Part shown: positions 24,790 to 36,029 of the stretch, piece after piece
Position numbering within the stretch: position 1 is the first letter of the stretch
Layout of the letters: every line of letters begins with the position of its first letter
Assembly: GCA_034336665.1 (NCBI GenBank)
Contig: CM067566.1
Location: forward strand, 24,334,330 to 24,398,329
DNA length: 64,000 nt
Direction of reading: 5' to 3'
DNA from: Luscinia megarhynchos
Taxonomy: Eukaryota > Chordata > Aves > Passeriformes > Turdidae
The notes under the pieces: generated by a model
What the model was told of the DNA's origin: nothing
Databases searched by the model: none
What the model saw: only the letters and a program-made list of their open reading frames with translations
Program-made: the position numbers and the translations under genes

Positions 24790-25261
24790 CTAGAAAATCA
24801 TGAAAGCAATTTTCTTGCTGTGTTCTATTATTAATCTGAATCCAGATTGATCACGCTCAGCTAATAGATCATCTCCTATCAATCTTAGCATCTCATCCAC
24901 GCTTGTAGTGACTTGTGTCTTGTACAATGCTCCAGACCAGTTTTGTTTTCTGTCACTCACGGGCTGTCTTCTCATCAGTGAATCACAATGAAACCAACTC
25001 AGATGCCTTTAAGGCATGGTTGAGAGTGTGAATAGTGCAAAACTGCATACACTCATTACTGCATAGGTTGTGGTTTTCATCCTCAGCTGTCACCATCATA
25101 AATGGTGGGTAATGGTGTGATTCAGACACTTGAGCTTTGGCCCACTTTTTCAACTCAAAGGTGTCTTTACTTCTGTCTTTAGCTCTGCAGGAATCATCCA
25201 GTTTTCTGCTTCTCTGCAAATATAAAATACTTATAGCTGTTTCTCTAGCACATTCTCTCAT
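24790..25261 (-). other. Two adjacent open frames, possible decayed pseudogene
   Basis: Reading the minus strand, a 92-codon frame (25261 to 24983) is followed after 7 bases by a 61-codon frame (24975 to 24790) in a different phase. Both have a balanced, charged composition (for example MVTAEDENHN in the first, EMLRLIGDDLLAERDQ in the second) rather than the Phe/Leu/Lys bias of most chance frames here. This could be a frameshifted pseudogene or chance. No domain is recognised. Confidence 0.12.
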
Positions 25262-25732
25262 TTTCGTCTTTTTTTGGTTAATTTTTATTCATGATGGGTC
25301 TGTGAAGATGGAAGCTGCCCTTGAATGAACTTTCAACTCATTATTTACAGGAGCAGCAGCTGCTTTTCTCTATCAGGATAATTTTGTTTAAACTAAGGCT
25401 CTTCAATCCATGCGTGGAAGTATTTTTATATCTTTCAGGAAGAACACTTTTACCTATTCCTCGTTGACAATTAGTGTCTTTGAAACCTTTATTTACCCAC
25501 ATATACAAAGAAAGCAAGCAATCTTTACTTACAAAAATGCAGAGCATTAGCTTTTTGTCAATATCCCTTGCCTGAGAACATGCTGCTTCACCCCAAAGAA
25601 TGACTGTTTTGTCAACCTTTTCCTAAGGGTCCTGGCTTTTCAGGTTCTGTGTAGGATCATCCCTCCAAAGATGTTTATTAGGACATGATTAGGACATTGG
25701 ATGTTTATTTATATCACTTTTGAATTAAAAGG

Positions 25733-25746
25733 CCACCAGATGGCGG
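25733..25746 (+). promoter_or_regulatory. Candidate CTCF binding site
   Basis: CCACCAGATGGCGG matches every position of the degenerate vertebrate CTCF core CCASYAGRKGGCRS. It lies in plus orientation and is followed by CAGAGG. The surrounding sequence is AT-rich, so this GC-rich 14-mer stands out. CTCF sites act as insulators and loop anchors, and motif orientation determines which convergent sites can pair. Occupancy is inferred, not shown. I saw no second good match of opposite orientation in the window. Confidence 0.5.
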
Positions 25747-28700
25747 CAGAGGATAAATAGTAGGAATGGTCCAGTACATTTTGCAAGGGATGGTCTCGGT
25801 AGTCTCAGGATTGTTCTGGTATCAAAGAGTTAGCTCCATTTTTTTTTTCCCATAATAATCTTGTGTTCTTGATTTATGCTTGTAAGTTATTGCAAACTTA
25901 TTCTAACAATTTTATTTCACTAATATAGGTAAAAATAGTTTTTCCCTGCTATCTATCTTGAAGTGTCAATGTGGATTTATGTCCTTATTTTAAATCACCT
26001 TATGGAATTTTGGTTTGGTTTGGCTTTTTTTCTCCCCCACTGTGTTTGCTACTGTCAGAGAGAGACACAAAACACAGACCTGAAGAGATGCCAACAGCAC
26101 CAGGGGTGAGACAAGGTTTTCATGGTTTCACTGAAGTCTTTAAAACTTCTCATTCTTAACTTATACAAGGTTGTGCTTATCTCATCTCTTCCCTTCACAT
26201 TTTTTCCCCCTCTTAGTCAAGTCTTTAGTGTAAGATATCCATTTGGTGTGCCTTTTATTTGAGAACTGGTGCTTCAAACCCGTTTTGTGTGAAGTATCAT
26301 CCTTGGGGAGGAGCAGAGACAGGAGGCTCCCAGGCAGGGAGAGTTTCCCTGTGTGGAGCCCTCTCCTGTGAGCTGCACTCTGCTCACTCTCGACAGCAGC
26401 ACTCCCTGGCCAAGACCCGTGTGAATACTGACACCAAGCTTGAAATTATCCTCAAGTCCTTCTTTCCAGGGACATCTGCCAGTGGCATTTTGCAAAGCTT
26501 TGCAGCACAGATACTTGGGAAAACTGCTTGTGTGTTGGGAGACTTTGAGGGATCACAAGGTGCTCGTGTCTGCTCCTTCCATGCAGACTCTGGTGTTCTG
26601 TGACTCCTCACTGCAAGCTCCAGCTGCTTTGTCTGCATTTTGCCCCCAAAAGGGATGATGTGCTTACTGCTAAGTTAAAATGCATTAAATATGCCACTAG
26701 TATTTTTCCATGTTGGCAGTTACAGTAGTTGCCATGGGAATGTCAAATCATGTAAATGGGTGAAGAGGCAGCTCACAAAACAGTATAGATTAGAGATGTG
26801 GCCCACAGTACTAAAAACATGCACAAACTGTCTCCTGTACATAACCACACCATCTTCTGTCACAAACAGGCTTCAGGAAAATAAATTGATACTTCTCTAG
26901 ACCTGTTTTATAAATGAGCATCTTAAATAAATAAAGCATTTAACTGTGATGAGTAATCTCAGTTCTTTAATAAAGGATGGAGTTATGCTAATTGAACAGC
27001 AAAGTTGTTTGTCAGGGATGACAGATATCTGCATACTTCATTTATTCCATTAATTCATTTTCTGCAGCATATAATTAGGATCCCTTGCACAAGTGACAGA
27101 ATCACAGATAGCATTTCAGTGCAGGACTATATATCTATTTTGTTATGATCAGTGAAGTATAGCAGTTATATCATTTTTATCAGGAGCATGCTGAGAATAA
27201 CTGGAGGAGAATTCTAATGATTATGGACTTGCAAATCTTCCATTTATTCATTAAGCAGTTTATGGACATACATGAATTTATTTTAAATTAATTTTTTTTG
27301 CTAGTTCTCAGGAATTAAAATTCAGAGAAAGACTAGCACTAGGAAGTATGAGAGGCATTAAACTCAATAATTCTTAAGCAGTAAAGGAGATAGAACATCT
27401 TTGTAAAGAATGTAATTATGGGTAAGGTGTAACTTATATTTCAGCTTATACAGTGGGAAAAAATAAGTGAAATTCCACCCATGTAGACTAACATTTTTAG
27501 TTTCAGTTTGTTTTTTCTCATCTGTAAAATGTTGCTTTTTTCATATTGAGATTGTTCTCTTACGTATGAATCATCTAAATTCGAGCAGCTGAATAATGTC
27601 TGCCTCTCCCTAATCACAGAATGTTCTTTCTCACATTCTGTAAACAAGCCCTGGTTTTCAATATTCTGCAAAAGTTACTGTAAAATAGGACTTTGTTCCA
27701 AATAGGATGGCATTCATTCCTTAATATAGAATCTGAACATCATATCTAGGTATCTTTCTATGAAATCTGTATGCAAGTCCACAAGTGGAAGGAATTAAAG
27801 AGTGGGGTAGCTTGGTAAAAGGGAGATATCGTGTCCTTTGCATATACATATTGATTTCAGTAAAAGATTGTTTGAGTTTAGCCAGAATGTGTGTGCTGTA
27901 GATATTATCAAATTCATATAAGTAAATTAAATGTAAAATTCATCAGCCTCAGGCATTAGACCTTCTAATAACAAGAATCAGGTATTGTGTCCAGGAGAAT
28001 ACAAAAGGCTTATTTTTGGCAGATAAATGTTTTCTAGAATTGCTCAACAGAACAACTTGTTTCAGACAAGAAAAAAATCCATTGACTTCTGAATGTAATA
28101 AAAATTGTCACTAATTTTTATTAATGTCTAAAAATCTGTAGTGAAATTGAAGTGATACCTTCAGGTTAAAATATACTTTTAAAGAAAGGGATGAGTTTTT
28201 CATGACAAAAATCATACACTATGTCATGACTGCCCAATCATTTTCTAGGTATGAATCACTTTTAAATGACAGACAAAAATGTGTACCATATTTTCAATGC
28301 ATCTAATATTACAATAACTGACTTCATTGATATTTGTAAAAGAATGCTGTGTCTAGTGCAGCCAGGTGAGTGTCTTTAGCATGCATAGGAAATACCATCT
28401 GTGTCAAGATTTGGATAAATTTTATTTTAGGACCAGTGCAGGAATTTCCAATATTTCATATTTTTGGTGACCTCTCATGAAGAACATCAGATGTCTTCTG
28501 AACTCATACACAACATGAGCTGGCAATTTGGTGTCAGCCTCTAAAACAGGAAAGATGTTTCTTGCTGTAAGATGTTTGTTCTCCTCAAAGTATCAGTAAA
28601 ATCACTTGCAGATTCTGCATTTGAAGGTAAAAGATCGAACTGGTGATGTTTTTTTAATACAAAATGCACTGCACTGCTGAAACAATTCTGCCCCTGTCAT

Positions 28701-28833
28701 GTTTTGGAGGTATTTTTGTACCAGATGTAAATTTGTGAGCAACTTTTAAACATGATCTGAAAACAGAAAATTGGAGGTTATTACCACTGACTCTGTGGTT
28801 TTTGACCATAAGTAAATCAGGTAGTTTCTTCTG

Positions 28834-28887
28834 ACTGTATAATTTCATAATGGGTTACGAGCTGTAGGTATTATGAAATTATATAGT
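28834..28887. other. 19-bp-stem inverted repeat (hairpin)
   Basis: Left arm 28834-28852 pairs with right arm 28869-28887 through 19 positions, including two G-T wobbles. The inner 14 bp (TATAATTTCATAAT against ATTATGAAATTATA) are perfect. The loop is 16 nt (28853-28868). The stem is AT-rich and would be weaker than the hairpin at 4188-4253. Possible origins are a MITE relic, a small structured RNA or a palindromic replication error. There is no neighbouring gene. Confidence 0.5.
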
Positions 28888-30824
28888 ATGTTATGAAGGA
28901 CTGCAAAAATTTACAATGATTTCAGAACTTTTTTGCACTTTATTATCCTTGGAAAATATATGGAGATGGGGCATGTCTTTTCTCATTTTGTAATGAAGTA
29001 AATAAAGAAATGTCAGTGTTTATAATGAAACATTCGATTATTAATCATTAGGAAATGAAGAATTGTATAATATTAAATCTTGTGCTATTAGCCTCCTACA
29101 AAGACATTTTTCTCTTTTAATCTGAATTACTTACAAGAGGCTGTTGTGGGTATTTTTCAGCAGAAATCATCTAGTGCTCTGCATGGTAAACAGATGTGAA
29201 ATAAGTTCTCAGCCATATTTTTCTGGGTTGTGCCTTGATGTGGCAAAGAGTAGCTTCTGAGGAAACTTTCACAGATGAAAAACTCATCAGAACCTCCTAC
29301 TGTATTTTAAACAATACAATTAAAATTACAAAATCCTCCTTGATAAACTATCAAATTCAAAAAAAAAATAGAATACTTGGAGATGTCCCTTGCAGACGTA
29401 ATTGTGGGTATTTTTCATGTCTTATAATTAGTGTTGATTGGACAGAACAATTAAATATCTTGAGCTTACATAATTTCAAGTGCTAAAAATAACACATAGA
29501 AAAAACCTTCCCAAGTGCTTTATCTTCACTTATGTATATATTACATAAAAAGTATGCAATAAATGCTGTCAATAGACATTTTGCACTATGCACAGATGTT
29601 CTTGCTGTTTTAATAGTTGTGTTACTAATTACATTACACTTGGGTACCAATTCAATGAACTTTGTTTTAGAATAAGAGTTCTCAATTACACAGGCAAAAT
29701 AACATTCATGCTTCACTGGAACTGAAAGGCTTGGCAAAATATAAAATATACAACAGCAAAATTTATTTTACATAGTTAGCATAAATTGATTTTACTGCAA
29801 TATGTTAGACTATTTTCTGCTGGCTAATATCAAAGGGAATGGATAACCACATGACAAGATATAGGACCATAGTCACTGCTTGCTTTTTTCCTACTGGCAA
29901 GTGGCATAGATGTCTTGAGGAGCACCAGTTGTTAATAAACACTGTAATTTTATTTTTGTTTTAATTACTCAAGAAATAAGAAGCTTCTGAAATTTGCAGA
30001 TAATGAGCAAGCTACATTCATTTTAGTGACCCTCTCTGGATATATTTTTGGAAAGCAAAGTGCTTTTGAAATTTTAAGTATGTGTGCAGCTTCCTCTGTT
30101 GTGATATGATAATTCATAAAATTAGACATGTTCTTAAATTCTCTAGTGACTTGGGCCTGCATGTTGTGATCTCCTCTGGTTAACAGCTTAAGGCTACAGA
30201 AAATCATCAAAGAAATTACAAAATGAGCAGAATTTCTATTACTTTGATCAGGGAATAATAGGGGAAACCAGAACGAGAGCTGTAACATTTATTTGAAGTA
30301 GTGGGAGGACAACTGCAGATTATGTGTATTACATATTTATCACTAATATTTTTCTCAGCTATGTCTATTTGCATTTTCATTTTACATGTGTTTTTGTTAT
30401 TCACAGGAATTTCAGGGGAAAGATTTGTGTGACACAATATGTCCTCAGATTTTAAATGTCATTTATTCTTTGAAAATGCTACAATTTCAACTGCGCTTTT
30501 CAATTAAGTATTTGTATGTTAATACATCTACTAGAAAACACATTTTCAGTGTGTTTGAAGCTTTAAAAAATAGAAAAATTTATAAAATTTGGTGAATTTT
30601 TGGTTTTAAATATTGATTACATATTTAATAAGAAAATTGAACTTTTGCTGAGAAGAAGGGAGATGAATCAGGAGGGAAGGGAAATGGATGGGGCCCTTCA
30701 ACACAACCCTTTATTTACATAAACTTGTCAAACTGCTTCCTTCCTGCCCCCCTCATCCAATTTTCTCTAGGGCTGCTGCCAGCTGGAACCTGTCTGTCCC
30801 CAGTGACACATAGCCCATATTCTT

Positions 30825-30839
30825 CTGCTGCTGCTGCTG
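30825..30839 (+). repeat. (CTG)5 trinucleotide run
   Basis: Five CTG units inside a moderately GC-rich stretch. In the overlapping plus frame they help to give a short alanine run, but I see no other sign of coding. Confidence 0.75.
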
Positions 30840-33532
30840 TCCTGAAATACTCCTCAGACATCGCAGGTACAAGCAGAGCAGCCAGGGTCTCAGCAGCTTT
30901 TAGTCTACAAAAAATCTAAAATGCCTTGCAGAAGGAAAATCTTGATTCACTTGCTGACTCAGAGCATGTGGGATTAATCATGGTATCTCCATCTCAAAAC
31001 ACATTTGAACTTTGTTGTGCTGTAGATTATACATAGCATGTGGATAAGGTTGCCATGGTTTTTTAAGAGTGGCTCATAGCAGGAGGCTCATTTCTCCCCT
31101 TTCTGCCCATGTCTTCATCCTGCAGTGTCTGACTGGCAAGACTCCTCTGCCTGTGCCCCTTGTCTTCTCTCAGACTTCAGCTGTCATGGAAGCACTGAGG
31201 AATCAGAGGCACAGCTGCAGGAGGCGTAGCAATGGGTGATTTACAACCATCACTGTTAAAGTCCTTTCAGGGAGCTTGAACATTTTCCAGGACATTATAT
31301 AAATGGCAATTTTTGGCATTCAAAGCATCAATAATGAGTGCAGAATTTAGATACATTAATAACTGGCATGTTACCAGCTCTAAAATTGCTTATTAGTTTG
31401 GTTTAATTGCTTTATAGTATGAATTCTGGGAACACAATCTGATAAAAAAAAATGAATAAGATACCTGGGAGAGGTACTGCCATTGGGCAAGTGTTTTTGA
31501 TGACAGTGCATGCTGTGGAATTTTGAAATTCACTTATGAAAGTGAATCCTACAAGTTTAATATATAATCTCATGGGAAGAGCAACATTGAGAAATGTAGG
31601 TTTCTGGGAGTGCAATAGTGAGTTGCTTGCTCTAAATTGATAGTGAGTTGTTCACTAAATCTTGAGGCAGTGTTATTAAATCCATGCAGTACCTATCCTG
31701 TCTACTTTTGATCTGTTTAAACATTTTCCTGCTAAACTTCTTGCCTGGGCTGGGATATCTGCTGACACATCCCACAGGAGTTGTGGAGGGGCACCAAAAT
31801 CTCTTTTGATAAAGGAGTTTGGAAGATTTGACTTTGGGAATTAAGGAGCAGCTGTTCAGTACTACTGTAGTGAAAAGCAGTCTTGTCTTTGTAAACATCA
31901 GAATGCAAATAACAAGCCAACATACAGATTAATACATGTCACAGGCATGAGATGAGCAGCTGATTTCATGTCCTATGTATTAGCATAATTGTGATTTATT
32001 ACAGGAGCCAAGCCCAAAACTCCTTCACTGTGCAGTAAAATAGAGTTCACTGTCTAAAAGAGAGTCTGCCTGAGGTGCTGATGTTAAACACCCACATCAG
32101 CAGTAGCACTCCTTCCCTGGCTGTGCAGCAGGGATTGGTTTGTAACCTTGGCTCTGACATCCATGTTTAAGATATTGTAAGACTCAGTAGAATGGTCTGA
32201 AAGTGATACAGACTTCCAAGAATATAAGGAAACCACGACTCCTTTATCTTTAAATCCTTAAGGCTAAGGAAATAGAAAGAAATAACTTGTAAACAGAAAA
32301 ACAAAGTGATGCAAAAGTGAGAGACACAAAAAGGGAAAGATAACTGTGACTTCCAAGGGGCATGTCTGGGAAAGTAAGTTTGACTGCAGGTAACAACGTC
32401 TATCTTTTTTCCCATTCTGAATTATAGATTTATAACAACCAAAAAGACACTAAATAAGTAGTTATACTCTGAGGTGGGCTCCTTTTCTTTTTCTGGCCTT
32501 GTCTCCATTTGGAGGTTCCTATCTGCAGATATTTTGAATTCTTAGCTATTTTTTTCTGGAAAAGGTAACCAAATTTGGACTTCCTCCCTAGCGAGCTGTC
32601 ATCTGTAAGTGATTTCTAATGTAGAATTATCCTGTGATCACTTATGTTCAGGTAGAAATTAATGATATATTTCTTTCATATATAATTTTTTATGCTTTAT
32701 TTGTAACACAATATTATTCCTTATTTGTGACACACGTTTTACAGGTTTACATGAGGCACTTTTGTTTTGCTACTATAAAACCTATTTTCTCAGAAGCTGT
32801 CCTTGAAATCTCTTGGTTCTGAGTTCATGTCTGGATATCAACAATGAACAGTCAGTTTTTGGCAGTCCTAGATGATGCCTTGTCTGAATCACTCAGCCAC
32901 CACCTACATAGGTGACCTAGTAGTCATGCTGACTAAATAGAGCATCAAGCTGTGGGTGGTGTCAGCATGGCTCAGAGTAACTGCTGATGTCTGGGTGTAG
33001 TTCAGGGAGCCTGTTGTGTTTTAATCTTACATTATTTATACACTTGGTCTGTAGCAAGACTCAGAAATGTTTGCAGCTCACAGAGCAGAAATAGCTATTT
33101 TAAAATTCCCAACACAAAGACTTGTGGCTTGTTTTGTTTCTAGGTTTTTGGGTGATGGTTTGTATTAAATTAGAACAAGCCTGATTTAAGTTCTTTTTAG
33201 GGAAACACATGTTGTTTGTTATAAATTTTTAAGGGCAAAAATGCCAGAACCTTGTCACAAACTTAATGGCATTTTTCAGAAACAACTGTTACTGAAAATT
33301 CAGGAGTAAGATGGTAGTTGTAGTCTTTTACTAGTGAGAAATTTATACAAGCTGATATCTTGTCTGATGGAATGAAAATAGCAAAGCTAAGAGTGAAGCA
33401 AAAGCAGAAATGGCATATATATTTATGTAGTGGGTTTTCAGTAGAAAGAGTTTAACTGCTTTGTTGTTCAAAAAGTCATTAGGTTTATATTAGGAAGATT
33501 ACTTCTTGATGCAGAGGAGCCCAGAATGTGTC

Positions 33533-33872
33533 TCAGAACGACTCTTGGGTTGCCATCATATGCTGATGTTCTTCAGATCTTGACCAAATCCCTGGACACA
33601 AATACTGAGAATAGGATGAACACTGCTCTGAAAATTGTAAAATACTACCTAGCAAAGCTATTGAAAAAAGGTCAGAGTGGCCATTTCCCACCTTCCTGAG
33701 CATGACCACTTGCACATGTAGAGAACTGCCAGTCCATACATTTGCAATGTGCCCACTGCCAAGTGTCTGCATAAACATCACAACATCTTTCCAAACACTC
33801 TCTATACAAGGAGCCAGAACCTGCAGACTGGGTAGCAGCTGGTTCATATTCTGCAAGCTGCCATTGCTGCAA
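33533..33872 (-). other. Overlapping open frames on the minus strand, unassigned
   Basis: Two minus-strand frames, 107 codons (33856-33533) and 66 codons (33872-33672), overlap in different phases. The second is rich in Trp and Cys (for example ECLERCCDVYADTWQWAHCK). I cannot assign either to a family. This could be part of an old repeat or pseudogene, or a stop-poor stretch. Confidence 0.12.
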
Positions 33873-34083
33873 TGGTTGTAATGCCTAACTTGTCTTTAAC
33901 AGACCACCCATTCAGTGAGTGTTGTCTCCCTCTGAAAGCAAGGAGAGTGTTTTAATCAAAACACAGCTCACTATAAATGCATTAATTCCTTAACAGAAGT
34001 TCACATTGCAAAGCTGTTGAATGTGCATAAGGGGTTGTAGCTGCTCAGGTGCCACTATACAGCCTTTGTGATTAGCTCTTGAC

Positions 34084-34097
34084 TTTTTTTTTTTTTT
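34084..34097. repeat. Poly-T run (14 T)
   Basis: Uninterrupted T run with no adjacent element recognised. Confidence 0.8.
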
Positions 34098-35912
34098 ATT
34101 TCCCACTTGCACCAGCCACTGAAATAACTGTGAGAATAATTCATTGTGTCATGAACTTGGTGAGGTGTCTTTTTTCTATTTTCCCATTTGTCAATTTTTC
34201 CTAAGCTTTGTGAAACTATTTGCCCATAACTCCTGCAAATGATGCCTAGTTCAATATGTCTTTGTTACTTATGGTGGTTTTTTTTGTATGTTCCAAATGC
34301 ATGCTGTTTTGCTTTTGGTATATTGTATGCTAAGCCAGATGAGCATAACTAGCAGAATGAAGTTTTGCATGCAAATATGTTTCAGCTCAATTGATCTGGA
34401 AGCATTCCTGACAACAAGCTCATTTCCTAGAACAAGCTTAGAGAAGAAGCACAATGACAAAAAGTAGCTAAAATGATTTTTCTTTTAAATGTTTTGAGTT
34501 ACTAGAAAATGACTTTCAGAGTAAAACCACTCCATCACTTCATTTTTCTGGTTTTTATTTTCTTACCAGCACCATTCTAAGGCTTTGTCTGTCTCTTAAC
34601 ACTCAACACTGAAGCTAACCATGGGTGTCAAGTGAGTATAATATGTGGCCCACCACCAAGCAGGAAATTCTTCTCAGGGAGAAAAAAAATCTTTTTTTCA
34701 ATTAGCTCTTCCTTCTTTCTTCTTTCAAACTCTGCTGAAAGAATTTAAATTCCAGGCTTTGCTCCTTTCAGCCCTGACTTTCACCCAAATTGTGACCCTT
34801 CAGCAGAGCTATAACTTGAGAGTTTCTCATTCACATAAAAAAAGTTCTCAAGGCAGACAATTTTTGCAGCTCACTTCTTTCCTTGGCCACTTCTGTCTAA
34901 TTTCATTTTTGCTCCAGCTCTAGGCTTTGGCTCCATTCTAACTTTATCCCTTGTCCTAAACCTAGGGCCTTGGTTAAGCATGAGTCAATAGTCACAGCTT
35001 TGGTCCAGGTGACAAGGGTGCCAGGGAGGAAAACCCCATCCAGCCCACCACTGGAAGCCTCTGTCCAGTGCAGCCCTTGTGTCTTTCTGAACCTTAGCCC
35101 TAAAACTGAGCACTCTCCTGAGATGTTACAGCCCACAGCCCTTTGCCATCCCCCTTCTACCCCACTTCAGCTGCAGCTCTGACCTTTCTCTCTCCTAAAG
35201 GTCAGATCTTAAACTCATCCCTGGCCTCAAGCTTTAGCTCATTGTTTTTATCCAACCCTTTCAATGATGCCCACTTCAAAGATTTCTCTCAGTAGGCATT
35301 TCCCAGCTGTCACAAAGGCTCCTCCTGTTGATTTGTTTGTCCAGGGGTAGGTCCAGACATCTCTGCTCCAGCAATCACCTCTGAGACACTGGCCACCTAC
35401 TAGAAAAATTGACTAGTGATCTCAGGTGACTCACTGCCCATTTGAAGCACAGACAACAAATACATGCTATTTTTAATTAATAGGAGCAATACTTTGATAA
35501 TTGGAGAAGGCTGGGAAGGACCAAGAGGAGATGAATGACTCGAAAAAACTTGAGTCTTCAGGAGGTTAAAGCACCTTACTTTGAACATAAACTGTGTTCA
35601 GTCATGAGGAAGGCCCACAAAAAACAAAAATATTACAAACTAAATTAAATAAGCAAAAGTTGAGGACATAATATAATGAATATACTAACATTTTAGATAT
35701 TTTCATTATATTTTCTGTTACTTCATGCAAGTTTCATTTTATTCCCAAGGATAATGGAAGCATAAAGGAGAACTTGTTTAGTAGCTCTAGTAAACTAGGC
35801 AACACTTGAGACAGAATTCCTGTGGCTCCCAAATGCTCAGGAAAATATTTCAGTTTTTGATGCTCTTTTTAGGATGTCTTTTACTAATGGAGCACTCTCT
35901 GCTCAGAGAACT

Positions 35913-35928
35913 CCCCCCCCCCTTTTTT
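35913..35928 (+). repeat. C10T6 homopolymer junction
   Basis: Ten C followed directly by six T, giving a 16-nt pure pyrimidine tract. A C run this long is unusual in this AT-rich window. Its length may be uncertain, since homopolymers are error-prone in sequencing. Confidence 0.8.
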
Positions 35929-36029
35929 AGCTCAGAAATAAGCTGTGAAAAATTACTTTGGAAATTAGCAAGAGCTATTACTATTCAAGGGCAAGACGAA
36001 ATTTCTTTTTCTGTGGCCATTTACTAGTT

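Noticed and set aside
34920..35240. C-rich strand with CCTAAACCTA / TAGCCCTAAAACTGAG resembling interstitial telomeric repeat
   Set aside because: Units are too irregular and too few to support a (CCCTAA)n origin.
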